A stretch of DNA of 64,000 nt from Edwardsiella hoshinae NBRC 105699 = ATCC 33379 (GTDB taxonomy: Bacteria > Pseudomonadota > Gammaproteobacteria > Enterobacterales > Enterobacteriaceae): the NCBI RefSeq assembly GCF_000474215.1, contig NZ_BAUC01000017.1, forward strand, positions 120,087 through 184,086, read 5' to 3'. A program made the translations under genes and the position numbers. Shown piece after piece: positions 8,603 through 17,139 of the stretch; within the stretch, counting starts at the first letter, position 1, and each line of letters begins with the position of its first letter. The notes beneath the pieces are model-generated. The model was given only the letters and a program-made list of their open reading frames with translations, had not been told where the DNA came from and did no database searches.

Positions 8603-10090
8603 TCACTCCGCCAGATAACGCCGTTCCAGGTGGCGCCGCAGGTAGTCTGGGTTCAGCGGCTCACCGCAAGCGTTACGGATCAGGGTATCGGTATCCCAGC
8701 GTGAACCATGGCGCCAGATATGTTCACGCAGCCAGTCACTGACCGGCGCTAGCATGCCGGCGGCCACTTGAGCTGAGAGGTCGGGGATAGCCCGCTCTGC
8801 GGCGGCATACAATTGGGCGGCATACATAGCGCCGAGGGTGTAGGTCGGGAAGTAGCCGAAGGCGCCATCCGTCCAGTGAATATCCTGCATGCAACCATCG
8901 CGATCGTTGCCGGCGGTGCTGAGTCCTAACGACAGGCGCATCTTCTCGTCCCACAATGCGGGAATATCTTCGACCTCGATATCGCCTTCGATCAGTGCGC
9001 GCTCTATCTCATAGCGCAGGATGACGTGCGCCGGATAACTCACTTCGTCGGCATCCACCCGGATGTAACCCGGAGTGACGCGTTGATTGAGGCGGACGAA
9101 ATTGTCGGCGCTAAAGGCGGGATCGTTACCGAAGGTTTCAATCACCCAAGGGCGTAGGGCGTTCAAGAAGCCATGGCTACGGGCGATCTGCATCTCAAAG
9201 AACAAGCTTTGTGATTCGTGGATTGCGGTAGAGCGTGCCTCGCCTAGCGGTTGACCCGCCCACTGGGCGGGGAGATTTTGCTCATAGCGAGCATGGCCGG
9301 TCTCATGCACGATGCCCAATAGCGCGCTGAGGAAGTCCGCCGTGTCGTAGCGGGTCGTGATGCGCACGTCCTGTGGGACTCCGCCGCAGAAGGGATGTGC
9401 GCTAACATCCAGGCGACCATGATTGAAGTCAAATCCCAGACGCTCCATAACGCGGAGTCCGAGTCGACGCTGCGCCTCCGGGGCGAAAGGGCCACGCGGC
9501 TGACGTGCAGGCTGACGCTGTTGCCGCGCCACGACCCGTTGTAGCAACTCGGGTAGCCAGCCCTTGACATCACCGAAGAGAGCATCGAGGCGGGCACTAT
9601 TCATGCCTGGTTCATACAGATCTAACAGGGCATCGTAACGGCTGACGCCAGCGTGTTCGGCTCGGATGCGTGCCTCTTCTCGGCTCAGACGAACCACAGG
9701 GCGGAAGTTTTCCATAAATCCCGGCCAATCGTTGTGCTGCCGTTGTTGGCGCCAGGCGTGTTCACAGCGCATTCCGGCCAAGGACTTCTCTTCGACCAGC
9801 GTAGCGGGAAGGAGGCTGGCTTGCTGGTAGCGGCGCTGCATCTCGGCCAGATTGGCGCGTTGCTCGTCGCTGAGGCTCTCTTGCTCGGCGCGCTGTAGCC
9901 ACTGGCCGGTCTGTGCATCGCTCAGGATCTGATGCATCAATAAGCTCAGTTCCGTCAGCGCCTCGGCGCGGGCGCGGCTGCCACCGGCAGGCATATGGGT
10001 TTGCATGTCCCAACCACTGATTGCGGCGAGGTGGCTGAAACGCGCCAGGCGTTGAAAGGTTTGTTCCAGGTGTTGATAGGCATTGGTCAT
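8603..10090 (-). CDS. M32 family metallocarboxypeptidase (carboxypeptidase Taq type)
   Basis: A 495-residue zinc carboxypeptidase. The metal-binding HEXXH motif is present as HETGH (in GIVHETGHARYEQNLP), followed by HESQSLFFE, which supplies the third ligand region. The family-specific RVDADEVSYPAHVILRYEIERAL block is also intact. Length agrees with the family (about 500). M32 enzymes remove single C-terminal residues, usually in the cytoplasm, and there is no signal peptide. It lies between the hipA remnant and rstB on the same strand as rstBA but 50 bp after rstB, so possible read-through from that operon is an inference. Confidence 0.93.
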   Translation of the reverse strand: MTNAYQHLEQTFQRLARFSHLAAISGWDMQTHMPAGGSRARAEALTELSLLMHQILSDAQTGQWLQRAEQESLSDEQRANLAEMQRRYQQASLLPATLVEEKSLAGMRCEHAWRQQRQHNDWPGFMENFRPVVRLSREEARIRAEHAGVSRYDALLDLYEPGMNSARLDALFGDVKGWLPELLQRVVARQQRQPARQPRGPFAPEAQRRLGLRVMERLGFDFNHGRLDVSAHPFCGGVPQDVRITTRYDTADFLSALLGIVHETGHARYEQNLPAQWAGQPLGEARSTAIHESQSLFFEMQIARSHGFLNALRPWVIETFGNDPAFSADNFVRLNQRVTPGYIRVDADEVSYPAHVILRYEIERALIEGDIEVEDIPALWDEKMRLSLGLSTAGNDRDGCMQDIHWTDGAFGYFPTYTLGAMYAAQLYAAAERAIPDLSAQVAAGMLAPVSDWLREHIWRHGSRWDTDTLIRNACGEPLNPDYLRRHLERRYLAE

Positions 10091-10142
10091 GATAGAGCCT
10101 CCACGGCTCGCGTGCGGAGCCGTCTAATCGGTTAGTCGGGAA

Positions 10143-11453
10143 TCAGGCCGGGGGTAACGGCGCTGAGGGTAGGGCGACGGCGTGGCGTGGCCAGGTGAAC
10201 AGGAAGCTGGCTCCGCCGAGCGAGGAGCGACGGATGGTGATCTGCCCCTGATAGGCTTGGGCGATGCTGGCGACGATGGCTAATCCCAGGCCGCAGCCAC
10301 CGGTGGCGCGATCGCGACTCGGATCAAGGCGGACAAAGGGTTCGAAGACCCGCTGACGCTCGGCCTGTGGGATCCCCGGCCCATCGTCCTCGACCTGTAG
10401 GCAGACATTGTCGCCGTCGAGCCACAGTCCAATACGGAGTTTATCCTGATTGTAGCGTAGGGCGTTGTTAATCAGATTATCCAACAAGCGCTCCAACAGG
10501 CGTACATCAATGGCACCAAAGTCGCCGTGCTGCGGAATATCCAAGCTGATGGTTTGTTGCGGATGCATCTGGCGTAATTCGGCGATCTTCTCTTCTAACC
10601 ATCGTGACAGGTCAAGCGCCTCAAGATGGGTGCTGACTTGAGGACGGTCGAGCCGGGCATAGGTCAATAGTTCGTCGATCAAGGCCTCCAACTGGCCGAT
10701 ATCGCGATTAATCGCCGCTTGCTCCTGCTCACTGAGGCCGTCACTCATCGCCAGACGATAGCGTAAACGCACCAAGGGGGTGCGCAGCTCGTGGGCGATA
10801 CCATCGATAAGCTGTTTCTTGCTGGCGATCAAGGTGTTGATATTATCCGCCATGTGGTTGAAGGCGAGTCCCAGGCGATGCAGGCTGGAGGTGCTATCGA
10901 AATGGGTACGCTCTTCGAGATGTCCCTCGCCGAGACGTTGAGCGGCATTTTCTAGCTTCAGCAGATCTTGCCAGTGGGGGCGCATCCAGAGAAAGACGGG
11001 GAGTGCCAACGACAGGCCGATGAGTAACATCAGGGCGAAATCGAACAGCCGCATCTCATGCAAGAAGAACAGGTAGGGGATCGGCCCGACCGCAAGTACA
11101 TAGTGACTGCGTGGAATGCGTTGCAAAAAGGTGTATTCGTCGTCCAGCGCGACGATCTCGCCCTCGCGCAACTTACGCGCTTGGTTCGCGGAGAGCGGTC
11201 GTTTGCCGAGGGGTTCGATATGGAACTGGAAGGAGAGATTCCAGTCTAGCTTGTTGATGGTCTTATTCCAGTCACGCGGCGGGATCTCACGCAATTGGCT
11301 ACGGATCAGATATAACGAGCTTTTCATCAGATCATCCATCGACTGACGGCCGGCTCGTTCGGCGGTGACCTTATAGACCAACCCCACCAACATCGCCATG
11401 ACTAAGAAGCAGACAAACAGTAACAGATAGAACTGAATGAACAGTTTGCGCAT
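10143..11453 (-). CDS. rstB: Two-component sensor histidine kinase RstB
   Basis: A 436-residue sensor kinase. The start at 11453 gives a membrane helix at once (MRKLFIQFYLLLFVCFLVMAML). A periplasmic sensor domain follows to about residue 135, then a second membrane helix (LMLLIGLSLALPVFLWM), HAMP, the dimerisation box with the phospho-acceptor His (IAHELRTPLVRLRYRL) and the ATP-binding domain (DNLINNALRYN, DDGPGIP, GGCGLGLAIV). The start is 4 bp after the rstA stop. E. coli RstB is part of the PhoPQ-linked RstAB system. In E. coli rstB is followed by tus; here tus lies 40 kb away and an M32 peptidase follows. Confidence 0.94.
   Translation of the reverse strand: MRKLFIQFYLLLFVCFLVMAMLVGLVYKVTAERAGRQSMDDLMKSSLYLIRSQLREIPPRDWNKTINKLDWNLSFQFHIEPLGKRPLSANQARKLREGEIVALDDEYTFLQRIPRSHYVLAVGPIPYLFFLHEMRLFDFALMLLIGLSLALPVFLWMRPHWQDLLKLENAAQRLGEGHLEERTHFDSTSSLHRLGLAFNHMADNINTLIASKKQLIDGIAHELRTPLVRLRYRLAMSDGLSEQEQAAINRDIGQLEALIDELLTYARLDRPQVSTHLEALDLSRWLEEKIAELRQMHPQQTISLDIPQHGDFGAIDVRLLERLLDNLINNALRYNQDKLRIGLWLDGDNVCLQVEDDGPGIPQAERQRVFEPFVRLDPSRDRATGGCGLGLAIVASIAQAYQGQITIRRSSLGGASFLFTWPRHAVALPSAPLPPA
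10167..10174 (+). other. FtsK polarity motif (KOPS), pointing right
   Basis: GGGTAGGG at the 3' end of rstB, read on the strand opposite to the gene and oriented toward dif. Confidence 0.5.
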
Positions 11454-11457
11454 CGCG

Positions 11458-12180
11458 TTACTCCCAGGCGTTGGGCGCGAACAGATACCCCTTATTGCGA
11501 ACTGTTTTGATGCGTAAGGGTTCCGGGCCGGTGTCGTGCAGCTTACGCCGTAGGCGTGAGATGGCGACATCGATACTGCGATCCAGTCCGTCATAGCTGA
11601 CGCCCCGCAGGTTTTGTAACAGGGCATCGCGATCCATGATGGTGCCGGCGTGAGTGGCCAACTCCCAAAGCAGATCAAAATCGGAAGTGGAGAGATGTAC
11701 CTCGTCGGCCGCCAGGCGGACCGCCCGATTCACCGGATCGATGCACAGCTGGCCGATCTGGAGTGGATTGAGGCGAGTCGAGGCGCTGGGTTCATGACGA
11801 GCCGCCTCGGGCTGAGCGGTCGCATGTTGGCGTAGGTGTAGCCGTAGCCGCGCCAACAGCACCGCCGGCGGCGTCGTCTTGAGGATATAGTCGTTAGCGC
11901 CCATTTCCAGAGAGAGAATATGATTCATATCGCTATCGAGTGAGGTCAGCAGTACGATCGGCCCGCTGTACACCGGACGCAGATCGCGGCACAGGCTCAT
12001 ACCGTCTTTCCCCGGCAGCATAATGTCGAGCAGTGCCAGATCCGGCTTCAGCCGCGTGATGGTGGCTAAGGCGGTATCGCCGCGTGGCTCTAATGTGACT
12101 TCGATATCATGTTTGCCCAAATAGGCCGCAATCAGTTGGCCAACATCGGGATCGTCCTCAACAAATACAATTCTGTTCAT
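11458..12180 (-). CDS. rstA: Two-component response regulator RstA
   Basis: A 240-residue OmpR/PhoB-type regulator. The receiver domain has the acidic pair EDD at residues 8-10, the phospho-acceptor Asp in LALLDIMLPGKDG (about 52) and the conserved Thr/Lys. The C-terminal winged helix begins at about 140 (RLAADEVHLSTSDFDLLWEL, then DRSIDVAISRLRRKL). It should bind RstA boxes once phosphorylated by RstB. It is the first gene of rstAB, and its start lies 15 bp from the folM stop, so folM-rstA-rstB may be one transcript. Confidence 0.95.
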   Translation of the reverse strand: MNRIVFVEDDPDVGQLIAAYLGKHDIEVTLEPRGDTALATITRLKPDLALLDIMLPGKDGMSLCRDLRPVYSGPIVLLTSLDSDMNHILSLEMGANDYILKTTPPAVLLARLRLHLRQHATAQPEAARHEPSASTRLNPLQIGQLCIDPVNRAVRLAADEVHLSTSDFDLLWELATHAGTIMDRDALLQNLRGVSYDGLDRSIDVAISRLRRKLHDTGPEPLRIKTVRNKGYLFAPNAWE

Positions 12181-12195
12181 CGTCTCTTCGCCTGG

Positions 12196-12918
12196 TTAAC
12201 GCAGGGGGCGGCCGCCGTCGACCCCTATAGTACGACCGGTAATGAAACGACTATTCAACAGGAAGTCAATGGCATTGACAATTTCTTGTTCGCCTGCGGC
12301 GATTTTCATCAATGATTTGTCCAGAGCCTTATGACGATAGGCTTCGTCATCCTGCGGATTGAACAGGATCAGGGCGGGAGCGATGGCGTTTACCTTGACC
12401 TCTGGCGCCAGCTTGCGGGCGAAAGAGCGGGTCATATTATCCAGCGCCGCCTTGCTGGCGGCATAGGCGATATGGCCGTCGCTGCCTCGCTCCACGACAT
12501 AGTCGGTGATATGGATGATATCGGCCCCCGCCTCGCCCTGGCCGCGCAGTTGCGGTTCTAACAGTTGGTTAAGCAGATAGGGGGTGTAAACGTGAATTTG
12601 TAGCATGGCGCTCAGCGTCTGCTCGGGCGGGACGTCGCGTGACTCCGCCTGCCAGGCGCTGGCGTTATGGATCAGCGCACGCAGCTGTGGCGTGATTTGC
12701 TGCACCTGCCGGGCGAACGCATAGATCCCCTCGGTGGTCGCAAAGTCGCTTTGGAGACACACGGCCCCGGCCTGACGCAGCTGCGCGAGGGCGGGGTAGT
12801 CACTACGGTAGGCGAGGATGACCGGGATTGCCCGGGCGCGTAACGCTAACGCGAGCGCCAATCCGACGCGGCGGGCACCGCCTGTGATCAGAATCGGCGC
12901 GCTCGGCAGAGTATCCAT
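12196..12918 (-). CDS. folM: Dihydromonapterin reductase FolM (SDR family)
   Basis: A 240-residue short-chain dehydrogenase with the modified nucleotide-binding motif TGGARRVG at residues 12-19 and the catalytic YxxxK (YAASKAAL). The TGGARR form is shared with FolM and pteridine reductases. FolM reduces dihydromonapterin to tetrahydromonapterin and has weak dihydrofolate reductase activity. It precedes rstA as in E. coli. The ATG at 12918 follows a purine-rich stretch (GGAAAAGAG). Confidence 0.93.
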   Translation of the reverse strand: MDTLPSAPILITGGARRVGLALALALRARAIPVILAYRSDYPALAQLRQAGAVCLQSDFATTEGIYAFARQVQQITPQLRALIHNASAWQAESRDVPPEQTLSAMLQIHVYTPYLLNQLLEPQLRGQGEAGADIIHITDYVVERGSDGHIAYAASKAALDNMTRSFARKLAPEVKVNAIAPALILFNPQDDEAYRHKALDKSLMKIAAGEQEIVNAIDFLLNSRFITGRTIGVDGGRPLR

Positions 12919-13514
12919 TTTTCTCTTTTCCTGTTAACAATATGGCTACGGTGTACCTAAACATTATGCCATTTGCTGCATGGCGATACCTATTGCGTTA
13001 ATTTGATGTAAATAAATATAGGGCAATACCAAAATAGTGCAATAGCACCTACTGATTACGGGAGGAGGGGCTCGTGCGTGATCGTTGTCACTGCAATTCG
13101 TGGTGACAACAATAGCCTGCGGTAAAACAGGGAATAAAACTAGACATAATTATGTAAATAAAGATAAGCATGTCATGGTTAATATGTCGTTATCTTTTTA
13201 AATACGTTTTTCCCTATCATTGCAATATCTAACGCCTATTAATTTTTATTGTTCAAAATCAGTTAGTTGTATATTTTTGCGCTTGTATCGTTGATGTTAA
13301 CTCGCTGCTAATGAACTGGGCTGCACGTTAATCTGTTGATACGAACACTACGGCTGATTTGTATGTTTAATCCCTGAGCGCCGAAAAGCCCTAACTTTTA
13401 TATTGAACTCTCAGTAGTGAGTTGGAATAATAGCCCGATAGCGTAGAAATAAAATGCTATGCGCTATTCATGGATGTGCTGAGCGCCAGCGTGATGCGAG
13501 TAGGAGCCTGGAAT
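12919..13514. other. AT-rich intergenic region between divergent folM and a hypothetical gene
   Basis: Almost 600 bp without a credible gene. The middle (13100-13300) is clearly AT-richer than the flanks, with several TATAAT-like hexamers. It must hold the folM-rstAB promoter and the promoter of the gene at 13515. I found no operator I can name. Confidence 0.5.
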
Positions 13515-13916
13515 ATGTCTGATCTTCATCGGTCTGTCGGAAAACATGAACGTGTCTGTTTTGACTATACCCATTTTTTATCCGCATCCTGTAATAAGCG
13601 TTGGCGTTTCGTCGATGCCATTTGTGGCGTGATGCCGCTGTTCGGTATGGTCACCCGCGATAGTGGGGCCAACGGACGCGTTAGCCACAGTTCCCGCCTC
13701 GGTCAATTGGCGCTCCAGGTCTTGTCGACCCAAGTGAGCGATGAGACCAATATTCTGCGCCTGATTGAATTGGTGAATCATCAGGGACTGCCAGAGATTG
13801 AGATCCAGTTACCCTATGCGTTGGAGGAGTCACAACTGCACGCTATCGCCGCGCAGTCGACTATCCCCGTGCGTATCGAACCACATGGCGAACGTCTCCT
13901 AATTGCCTTGGAGTAA
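13515..13916 (+). CDS. Hypothetical protein
   Basis: I do not recognise this 133-residue protein. I chose ATG 13515 because AGGAG lies 8 bases upstream; an upstream ATG at 13470 would add 15 residues. The protein has a central hydrophobic-to-neutral stretch (FVDAICGVMPLFGMV) and a C-terminal part that looks like alternating beta strands and helices (LPEIEIQLPYALEESQLHAI, then IPVRIEPHGERLLIALE). No signal peptide, and the one hydrophobic stretch is short for a membrane helix. Codon use looks native. It is monocistronic, ending at a strong hairpin shared with ydgI. Confidence 0.7.
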   Translation: MSDLHRSVGKHERVCFDYTHFLSASCNKRWRFVDAICGVMPLFGMVTRDSGANGRVSHSSRLGQLALQVLSTQVSDETNILRLIELVNHQGLPEIEIQLPYALEESQLHAIAAQSTIPVRIEPHGERLLIALE

Positions 13917-13957
13917 TGGCCGATCCCGGCGGGGTCTCGTGAAGTCAGCGCGGTATA

Positions 13958-13987
13958 GCAACAAGGTGGCTTTCGCCACCTTGTTGC
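13958..13987. terminator. Hairpin terminator between convergent genes
   Basis: GCAACAAGGTGGC pairs perfectly with GCCACCTTGTTGC over 13 bp around a TTTC loop. It sits between the hypothetical gene and ydgI, which converge, so it can serve both. No T-run follows on the plus strand. Confidence 0.7.
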
Positions 13988-14022
13988 GTTGTTGCGCCGT
14001 GTGCCTAGTCGGCGTCCTCGGC

Positions 14023-15426
14023 TTAGTGCAGGATAAACCAGCCGGCGGGCAGGGTTGCCAACAGGAGCAGGCAGATCCCACCTCGCTCTAGCAGACTCAT
14101 GCGTTGGCGATCGGTCAGGGCTCGCCGCGCATACATGAAGACCAGCAGACCCGGGGCGTACAGCAGTACCGACATCAACAGGTGTGCCAAGCCGGAAGCG
14201 TACAGCAGCCATAAGCCGTAGGCACAGGCGCCGAGTGCCGCCAGGGTGATCCAGCGGTCGCCCCGTTGCCGCGCCACTTTATACAGAAACGCGCCGACTA
14301 GGAAGTAGGGCACCAGGATCATTTCTGAGGCGATGGTCAGCAGGTTATTGTAATTGGCGCCGGTGGCCCAGATGAGGATCAGAGTGAGCTGAACGGCACC
14401 ATTGGTCAGCCAGAGCGACGAGGCCGGGGCCTCTTTCGCGTTCTGGCGGGCGAAGATCTTGGGAAACGCACCATGCTGCGAGGCCAAGAACGGCACCTCC
14501 GCCGCCATGATGGTCCAACTCAGGTAGGCACCGCAGACGGAGACGATCAACCCCGCGGCGATCAACAGCTCGCCCACCGGGCCAATCATCTTCACCATCA
14601 GACCCGCCATGGAGGGGTTGCGCATCTCGGCTAACTCGGCGCGTGGGACCACCCCTAACGAAAGCAGGGTGATCAACAGATACACCACCAGCGCAGAGAC
14701 TACCGCCAGCATAGTGGCGCGGCCGACATCCCGTTTATGGCGCGCACGGGCGGAGACCACAACCGCGCCTTCGACCCCGATGAAGACCCACAGGGTAAAC
14801 AGCATGGTGTCTTTTACCTGCTCCCAGACCGGAACACCCATCTTTATGCCGGTGAAGTCGATCTTAAAGGTATCCAGGCGGAAGGCGATGGCGGCCAGGA
14901 TCGCGAAGAGCCCCAGGGGGAGCAGTTTGGCTAAGGTCGCCACCAGGTTGATGCCGGCGGCCGTCTTCACGCCACGCAGTACCATGAAATGCACGACCCA
15001 TAACAGGATCGACTCCCCCAATACCGCCTGCCAGGTGTTGCCATCGCCGAAAACCGTCTGTTGTGCCGAGTCGGTAAAGAAACTCAGGGCGGCGAAGACG
15101 ATCACCAGATAAGAGACGTTAGCGATCACCGCGCATAGCCAATAGCCCCAGGCCGAGCAGAAGCCGACTAGTTCACCGAACCCCTCTTTAGCATAGGTAA
15201 AGATACCGCCGTCCAGATCGGGACGCAGACGCGTCAACAGCAACATGGCGAGCGCTAAAAACAGAATGCCGACGCCGGTAATAGCCCAGCCAATCAACAA
15301 CGCTGCGGGGCTTGCCACCTCCGCCATATTTTGCGGCAGGCTGAATACACCGGCACCGAGCATGGAGCTCAGAACCAGTGCCGTCAGAGCGGTAAGTCCG
15401 AGTTTTTTTTCCAAGGCGAAATCCAA
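14023..15426 (-). CDS. ydgI: Basic amino acid antiporter of the APA family (YdgI/ArcD-like)
   Basis: A 467-residue membrane protein with about 12 hydrophobic helices, starting MDFALEKKLGLTALTALVLSSMLGAGVFSLP. The GAGVFSLP motif in the first helix is the substrate-binding region of the APA superfamily. Overall it follows the arginine/ornithine antiporter group. E. coli YdgI (460 residues) sits next to ydgH and folM, and the same neighbours are present here. Substrate is inferred only. A 23-bp palindrome lies just upstream of the start. Confidence 0.88.
   Translation of the reverse strand: MDFALEKKLGLTALTALVLSSMLGAGVFSLPQNMAEVASPAALLIGWAITGVGILFLALAMLLLTRLRPDLDGGIFTYAKEGFGELVGFCSAWGYWLCAVIANVSYLVIVFAALSFFTDSAQQTVFGDGNTWQAVLGESILLWVVHFMVLRGVKTAAGINLVATLAKLLPLGLFAILAAIAFRLDTFKIDFTGIKMGVPVWEQVKDTMLFTLWVFIGVEGAVVVSARARHKRDVGRATMLAVVSALVVYLLITLLSLGVVPRAELAEMRNPSMAGLMVKMIGPVGELLIAAGLIVSVCGAYLSWTIMAAEVPFLASQHGAFPKIFARQNAKEAPASSLWLTNGAVQLTLILIWATGANYNNLLTIASEMILVPYFLVGAFLYKVARQRGDRWITLAALGACAYGLWLLYASGLAHLLMSVLLYAPGLLVFMYARRALTDRQRMSLLERGGICLLLLATLPAGWFILH
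14047..14054 (+). other. FtsK polarity motif (KOPS), pointing right
   Basis: GGGCAGGG at the 3' end of ydgI, oriented toward dif. Confidence 0.5.
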
Positions 15427-15448
15427 CAGATAGATAAATTAACCCATA

Positions 15449-15471
15449 TTTTACATCGCGATGATGTAAAA
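15449..15471. promoter_or_regulatory. 23-bp palindrome upstream of ydgI, possible operator
   Basis: TTTTACATC and GATGTAAAA are perfect 9-bp arms around a 5-bp spacer, 23 bp before the ydgI start codon. The symmetry and place suit a repressor site in the ydgI promoter. I cannot name the regulator. Confidence 0.55.
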
Positions 15472-15612
15472 ACTGACGATTACCGGGCTCCGTTGCGGAG
15501 TGTGGTAAAAGTGGCGCCGATTGTACGGAGTGCGCGTCGTGGGCGCAATGGAAGACTATGCAATTTGAGTAAAAATTTATTCAAAAATAGTCCGCAGCAC
15601 GCGGGTTATGGT

Positions 15613-15636
15613 GAAAAAAACGGCCCCGTAGGGCCG
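15613..15636 (-). terminator. Rho-independent terminator of ydgH
   Basis: CGGCCC and GGGCCG form a stem with a 4-nt loop. Read on the minus strand, a run of seven T follows. It lies 20 bp after the ydgH stop codon. Confidence 0.85.
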
Positions 15637-15656
15637 TTGATAGCATAAGGCGCGGT

Positions 15657-16607
15657 TTATTTAAACAGATCGGCGCTGACGGTCAGGTTCCCCCCGCTCT
15701 GGTTCTGCCACTGGCGCGTGATGTGATAATACTTGGCGCCCTTGGCCGCCGCCCGCTTCGCTGTCTCCGTCGACATATCGGTCATGCTGTTAAATCGACC
15801 GCTGAAGGTGATGGAGTCAAAGGGAACCATCTGTGCGGCGGTGGCGTTGTTCAACTCTTGGATCTGTTTGCCGTCGGGAAGCGTGACAGTGTAACGCTTC
15901 CCGCTGGATGATTGAGTCTGCCAGAATTGACCGACGCTATGGCTCATGCTGGAAGAGGTCGCGACACCGGGGATCTCAACATTGGCGGCGGCGGCCCCTC
16001 CGGCAGCGAGCGCCGCGCGTCCGGCGTCGGAGTCGGCGGGGATTGCATCGGCGCTTTGTACCTGACGCGGAGGCGCATCGGCTTTAAAGACATAGGCGGT
16101 GATGCTCTGGTTACCACCATTGTTGGTGTCGATCTGGCGCACGATGTAGAAGGCGGCGGCCTCTTTTTTCTTCGCCGCTCGCGCGATAGCGTCATTCACC
16201 TCTGGCTGGCTATTGAAGAAGCCGTTGACCGTCACCGTATCGAAAGGTTGTAACCGGACGGCCTCCTGTTTAGGCAATTCTTTGACCCCGAAGAAGGTGC
16301 GGTAGGTTTGGCTCTTATCCACCGTAGGCGCGTCTTTCTTATAGATATCGGCGACGACACGCCAGTTACCGCCACCGTTACTGGCGTTGGTATCCTGAAT
16401 ATAAAAGTAGGCGGCACCCAACTGGTCGGCACGGCGCGAGACCGCATCGGCCGCCTCACTCAGCATATTAAAGCGACCGGTGATGGTGATGCGTTCGAAT
16501 GGCTTCAGTTCTGCGGCCTTCTGGGGCGAGAGCTCTTGAGCGGCCTGGACAGAGCATGCAGCAGCGGAGAGGAGGGCCGACGCAATGAGGGTGGTTTTCA
16601 GCTTCAT
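15657..16607 (-). CDS. ydgH: Periplasmic YdgH protein with three DUF1471 (YhcN) domains
   Basis: A 316-residue secreted protein (E. coli YdgH has 314). The signal peptide ends near SVQAAQ (about residue 23). Three repeats of the same fold follow, each with a 'phi-x-phi-GRF-N/FNS ... A-x-RAAxKGAxYFYI-(T)RQ ... GGN-x-TVSADLFK' pattern, at about residues 35-95, 118-178 and 258-316. Such domains occur in small stress and biofilm proteins. The molecular function is unknown. Stands alone with its own terminator. Confidence 0.9.
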   Translation of the reverse strand: MKLKTTLIASALLSAAACSVQAAQELSPQKAAELKPFERITITGRFNMLSEAADAVSRRADQLGAAYFYIQDTNASNGGGNWRVVADIYKKDAPTVDKSQTYRTFFGVKELPKQEAVRLQPFDTVTVNGFFNSQPEVNDAIARAAKKKEAAAFYIVRQIDTNNGGNQSITAYVFKADAPPRQVQSADAIPADSDAGRAALAAGGAAAANVEIPGVATSSSMSHSVGQFWQTQSSSGKRYTVTLPDGKQIQELNNATAAQMVPFDSITFSGRFNSMTDMSTETAKRAAAKGAKYYHITRQWQNQSGGNLTVSADLFK

Positions 16608-17139
16608 ATCAAAAAAATCCTTTACGCCTTATTCAGTTATATTGGTTAGCGGCAGAAGCGCACACTGCGGCATTCCACGTTTGCCAAACCTTGCCGCGAT
16701 TAACCGTGACGACACACAATAATGTGTTCGATTATTACATGTAATTGTCTGCCTTGCCTCAGGATTTTATACGATAAATGCGACGTAACCTATTTGTCCT
16801 GACGGGCAGAAAACGCTCTTCGGCGGTATCGCCGAGCGCATCATCTGACGCCCGACACCGGCAGAGAGCCACCGATTGATGGTAGGTGTGCGCTTTCATA
16901 CGCGTTTTTAGGGCGGAAGCGGTGTGATAAATAGCCAGAAATCAGAAGCTAGTCGATATGACCATGGCAAATCGCCGGATTTGCTAATTTTACCGCCAGG
17001 CGTGATGAACAATAGTGGATCGGCGCATCTGTTTTCAGTAGTTTATAACAAGCTATTCAGCAATCTTCGCTAACAGCATACAAGGTCATCGCAGATTATG
17101 GATGACGCTCATCTTATTGACAGGTGAAAAGGGACGATT
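16608..17139. other. Intergenic region between divergent ydgH and pntA
   Basis: About 530 bp, no credible gene. It carries the promoters of both flanking units; I can point to no operator with confidence. Confidence 0.45.

Noticed and set aside
16247..16254. GTTGTAAC, a possible third Ter site
   Set aside because: The flanks (AAAG before, CGGA after) lack the G at position 6 and the ATG and TAA of Ter, and it lies inside ydgH.
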